Shown here piece after piece: positions 4,970-6,276 of a stretch of 6,276 nucleotides of DNA. Below the pieces are notes generated by a model. The model saw nothing but the letters and a program-made list of their open reading frames with translations. It did no database searches and was not told where the DNA came from. Position numbers and translations under genes: made by a program. The stretch lies in NCBI GenBank assembly GCA_938091275.1, contig CALKMY010000023.1:1-6276 (forward strand), read 5' to 3'. The number at the start of each line of letters is the position of its first letter. The stretch's first letter is position 1. The DNA comes from Candidatus Nanopelagicales bacterium. Lineage in GTDB: Bacteria; Actinomycetota; Actinomycetes; S36-B12.

Positions 4970-6276
4970 CTACGCCCCGTCGTCTCCGTCGATCTGCATG
5001 ACGACCGCCTTCGGCTCGGTGAAGAACTCTCGACTGAAGTCTCCCCCTTCACGCCCCACTCCGGAGTCCTTTACACCCCCAAAGGGTGCCCGTAGATCAC
5101 GGATGAAGAAGCAGTTCACCCATACTGTCCCGGCGTTCAGCTTCCGTGCGACCCGATGCGCGCGATGCACGTTCTCGGTGAAGATCATCGCGTTGAGTCC
5201 GTACCGGGAGTCGTTAGCCATCGCGACGACGTCCTGCTCGCTGGAAAACGGATTCACAACCACAACGGGACCGAAGATTTCTTCACGACATACCCGAGCG
5301 TCGACGGGTGCGTCAACGATGACGGTGGGTTTGACGACCCAACCGTCACCCACTCCACCGGTCACCACTCGACCGCCATCTTCATCGAGTGTCTGAAAGT
5401 AACCGCTCACCTTGGTGAAGTGTTCCTCGCTGGCGAGAGGCCCGAAGTCGGTGTCCGCATCTTGCGGATCACCGATCTTCATCTGCTCGGCCTTTTCGGT
5501 CAGCAAGCGCACGAACTCGTCGTAAATCGATTCTTGAACGTATAGACGACTTCCCGCAAGACAGATTTGACCCGCATTGCGGAAGATGGCCTGGGCCGCC
5601 CAGTCGACAGCATTGGCCATGTTGGCATCATCGAACACGATGTTGGCACCCTTGCCTCCCAACTCCAAGCTGACCGGAGTCAAGTTCGCCGCTGCAGCAC
5701 CGGCAATAACTTTCCCCGTCGAACTATCTCCGGTGAAGGTGATCCGATCGACGCGTTGGTCATGCGTTAGTGCTTCTCCGACGGAGTCGGGGCCGTAGCC
5801 GTGAACAACGTTGAACACGCCCGCAGGGATCCCCGCCTCTGCAGCCAACCGAGCCCAGATGGTCGCGGAAACTGGGGTGTCTTCTGCAGGCTTCAGAACA
5901 ACGGTGTTTCCCCAGGCCAGCGCAGGTGCGACCTTCCAGGAACTCAACATCAGGGGGAAGTTCCAGGGAGAGATCGCCACCACCACGCCGGCGGGGCCGA
6001 ACTCCGAATACGCGTGGTGCCCGGAATCCATCGGATAGGTGTCCGCTGCGGACATCCGTGCGTGATCGGCGAAGAAGCGCACATTCCATGCACTCCGCTC
6101 GACATCGTGCCGAGCCTGGCCGATGGGCTTGCCCATATCGCGGGTGTCCGCGCGGGCGAGCTCATCGATGTTCTCGATCAGCAGATCCGCCATTCGATGC
6201 AGAATCGCTTGCCGTTTTGCGAAGCCCAAGCCCGACCACACGCCGGAGTCGAAGGCCTCGCGAGCAGCAGCCACAG
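4970..6276 (-). CDS. 2-hydroxymuconic semialdehyde dehydrogenase-type aldehyde dehydrogenase (N-terminus missing)
   Basis: An NAD(P)+-dependent aldehyde dehydrogenase read on the minus strand, with stop TAG at 4972-4970 and continuing past the right edge. About 434 residues are visible. The first visible Met-equivalent (GTG near 6274) is internal, since family members are about 485-500 residues and the sequence opens in the 'AAAREAFDSGVW' helix, so about 50 residues are missing. Counting from 6274, visible motifs are ISPWNFPLML with oxyanion Asn105, VLKPAEDTP with Lys128, FTGDSSTGK (180-188), LELGGKGAN with general base Glu204, NAGQICLAGSR with catalytic Cys238, EEIFGP with Glu332, and NCFFIRDLRAPFGG (387-400). 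This last segment, with DSGVGREGG after it, is typical of the 2-hydroxymuconic/2-aminomuconic semialdehyde and 5-carboxymethyl-2-hydroxymuconic semialdehyde dehydrogenases. The neighbouring tautomerase and decarboxylase make 2-hydroxymuconic semialdehyde (dmpC/xylG type) the best guess. Another carboxylated semialdehyde, or a betaine-aldehyde-like substrate, cannot be excluded. It belongs to a separate, convergent transcript. Confidence 0.88.
   Translation of the reverse strand, partial: VAAAREAFDSGVWSGLGFAKRQAILHRMADLLIENIDELARADTRDMGKPIGQARHDVERSAWNVRFFADHARMSAADTYPMDSGHHAYSEFGPAGVVVAISPWNFPLMLSSWKVAPALAWGNTVVLKPAEDTPVSATIWARLAAEAGIPAGVFNVVHGYGPDSVGEALTHDQRVDRITFTGDSSTGKVIAGAAAANLTPVSLELGGKGANIVFDDANMANAVDWAAQAIFRNAGQICLAGSRLYVQESIYDEFVRLLTEKAEQMKIGDPQDADTDFGPLASEEHFTKVSGYFQTLDEDGGRVVTGGVGDGWVVKPTVIVDAPVDARVCREEIFGPVVVVNPFSSEQDVVAMANDSRYGLNAMIFTENVHRAHRVARKLNAGTVWVNCFFIRDLRAPFGGVKDSGVGREGGDFSREFFTEPKAVVMQIDGDDGA

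Noticed and set aside
5010..5032. Possible hairpin with a TTCG loop (accgccttcggctcggt) as a terminator for the plus-strand operon
   Set aside because: The stem is only about four pairs with mismatches, lacks a T-run, and lies within the coding end of the dehydrogenase.
5156..5545. Plus-strand open frame of 129 codons opposite the aldehyde dehydrogenase
   Set aside because: It lies entirely antisense to conserved aldehyde dehydrogenase motifs and has no independent support.

Overview
The window looks like a chromosomal or plasmid segment from a high-GC actinobacterium of the Rhodococcus/Gordonia/Mycobacterium type. This is inferred from the GC-rich codon use (by eye about 60%), strong AGGAGG ribosome binding sites, stop/start overlaps of the ATGA/GTGA kind, and an IclR-type regulator beside aromatic catabolic genes. 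I could not run a taxonomic search, so the genus is not established.

Layout. The plus strand carries one tightly packed operon from the left edge to about 4956. It begins with the last ~20 codons of an unidentified upstream gene (stop at 62-64), then an IclR-family regulator (61-870). Next comes a complete lower meta-cleavage set in the same order as Pseudomonas dmpEFGHI: 2-oxopent-4-enoate hydratase (867-1670), acylating acetaldehyde dehydrogenase (1671-2582), 4-hydroxy-2-oxovalerate aldolase (2579-3607), 4-oxalocrotonate decarboxylase (3604-4377) and 4-oxalocrotonate tautomerase (4386-4577). A small Rieske [2Fe-2S] ferredoxin (about 4591-4956) closes the operon. On the minus strand, ending 13 bp beyond the ferredoxin stop, is an aldehyde dehydrogenase of the 2-hydroxymuconic semialdehyde dehydrogenase type (4970 to beyond 6276), truncated at its N-terminus by the window edge. 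Coding density is nearly 100%; no RNA gene, mobile element, CRISPR array or clear terminator was seen.

How the genes work together. The dehydrogenase oxidises the semialdehyde ring-cleavage product (2-hydroxymuconic semialdehyde or a close analogue) to 2-hydroxymuconate. The tautomerase makes the 2-oxo form (4-oxalocrotonate), the decarboxylase releases CO2 to give 2-hydroxypenta-2,4-dienoate, and the hydratase adds water to give 4-hydroxy-2-oxovalerate. The aldolase and acylating dehydrogenase, which form a channelling complex in known systems, yield pyruvate and acetyl-CoA. The ring-cleavage dioxygenase and any ring-activating oxygenase are not in this window, so the initial substrate is unknown. 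The Rieske ferredoxin hints that an oxygenase is encoded nearby.

Novelty. This is a recognisable pathway and I see no clearly undescribed system. The most notable points are the Rieske ferredoxin appended to the lower pathway, the IclR gene translationally locked inside the operon, the split placement of the semialdehyde dehydrogenase on the opposite strand, and a Glu-to-Asp change at a likely metal ligand of the decarboxylase.
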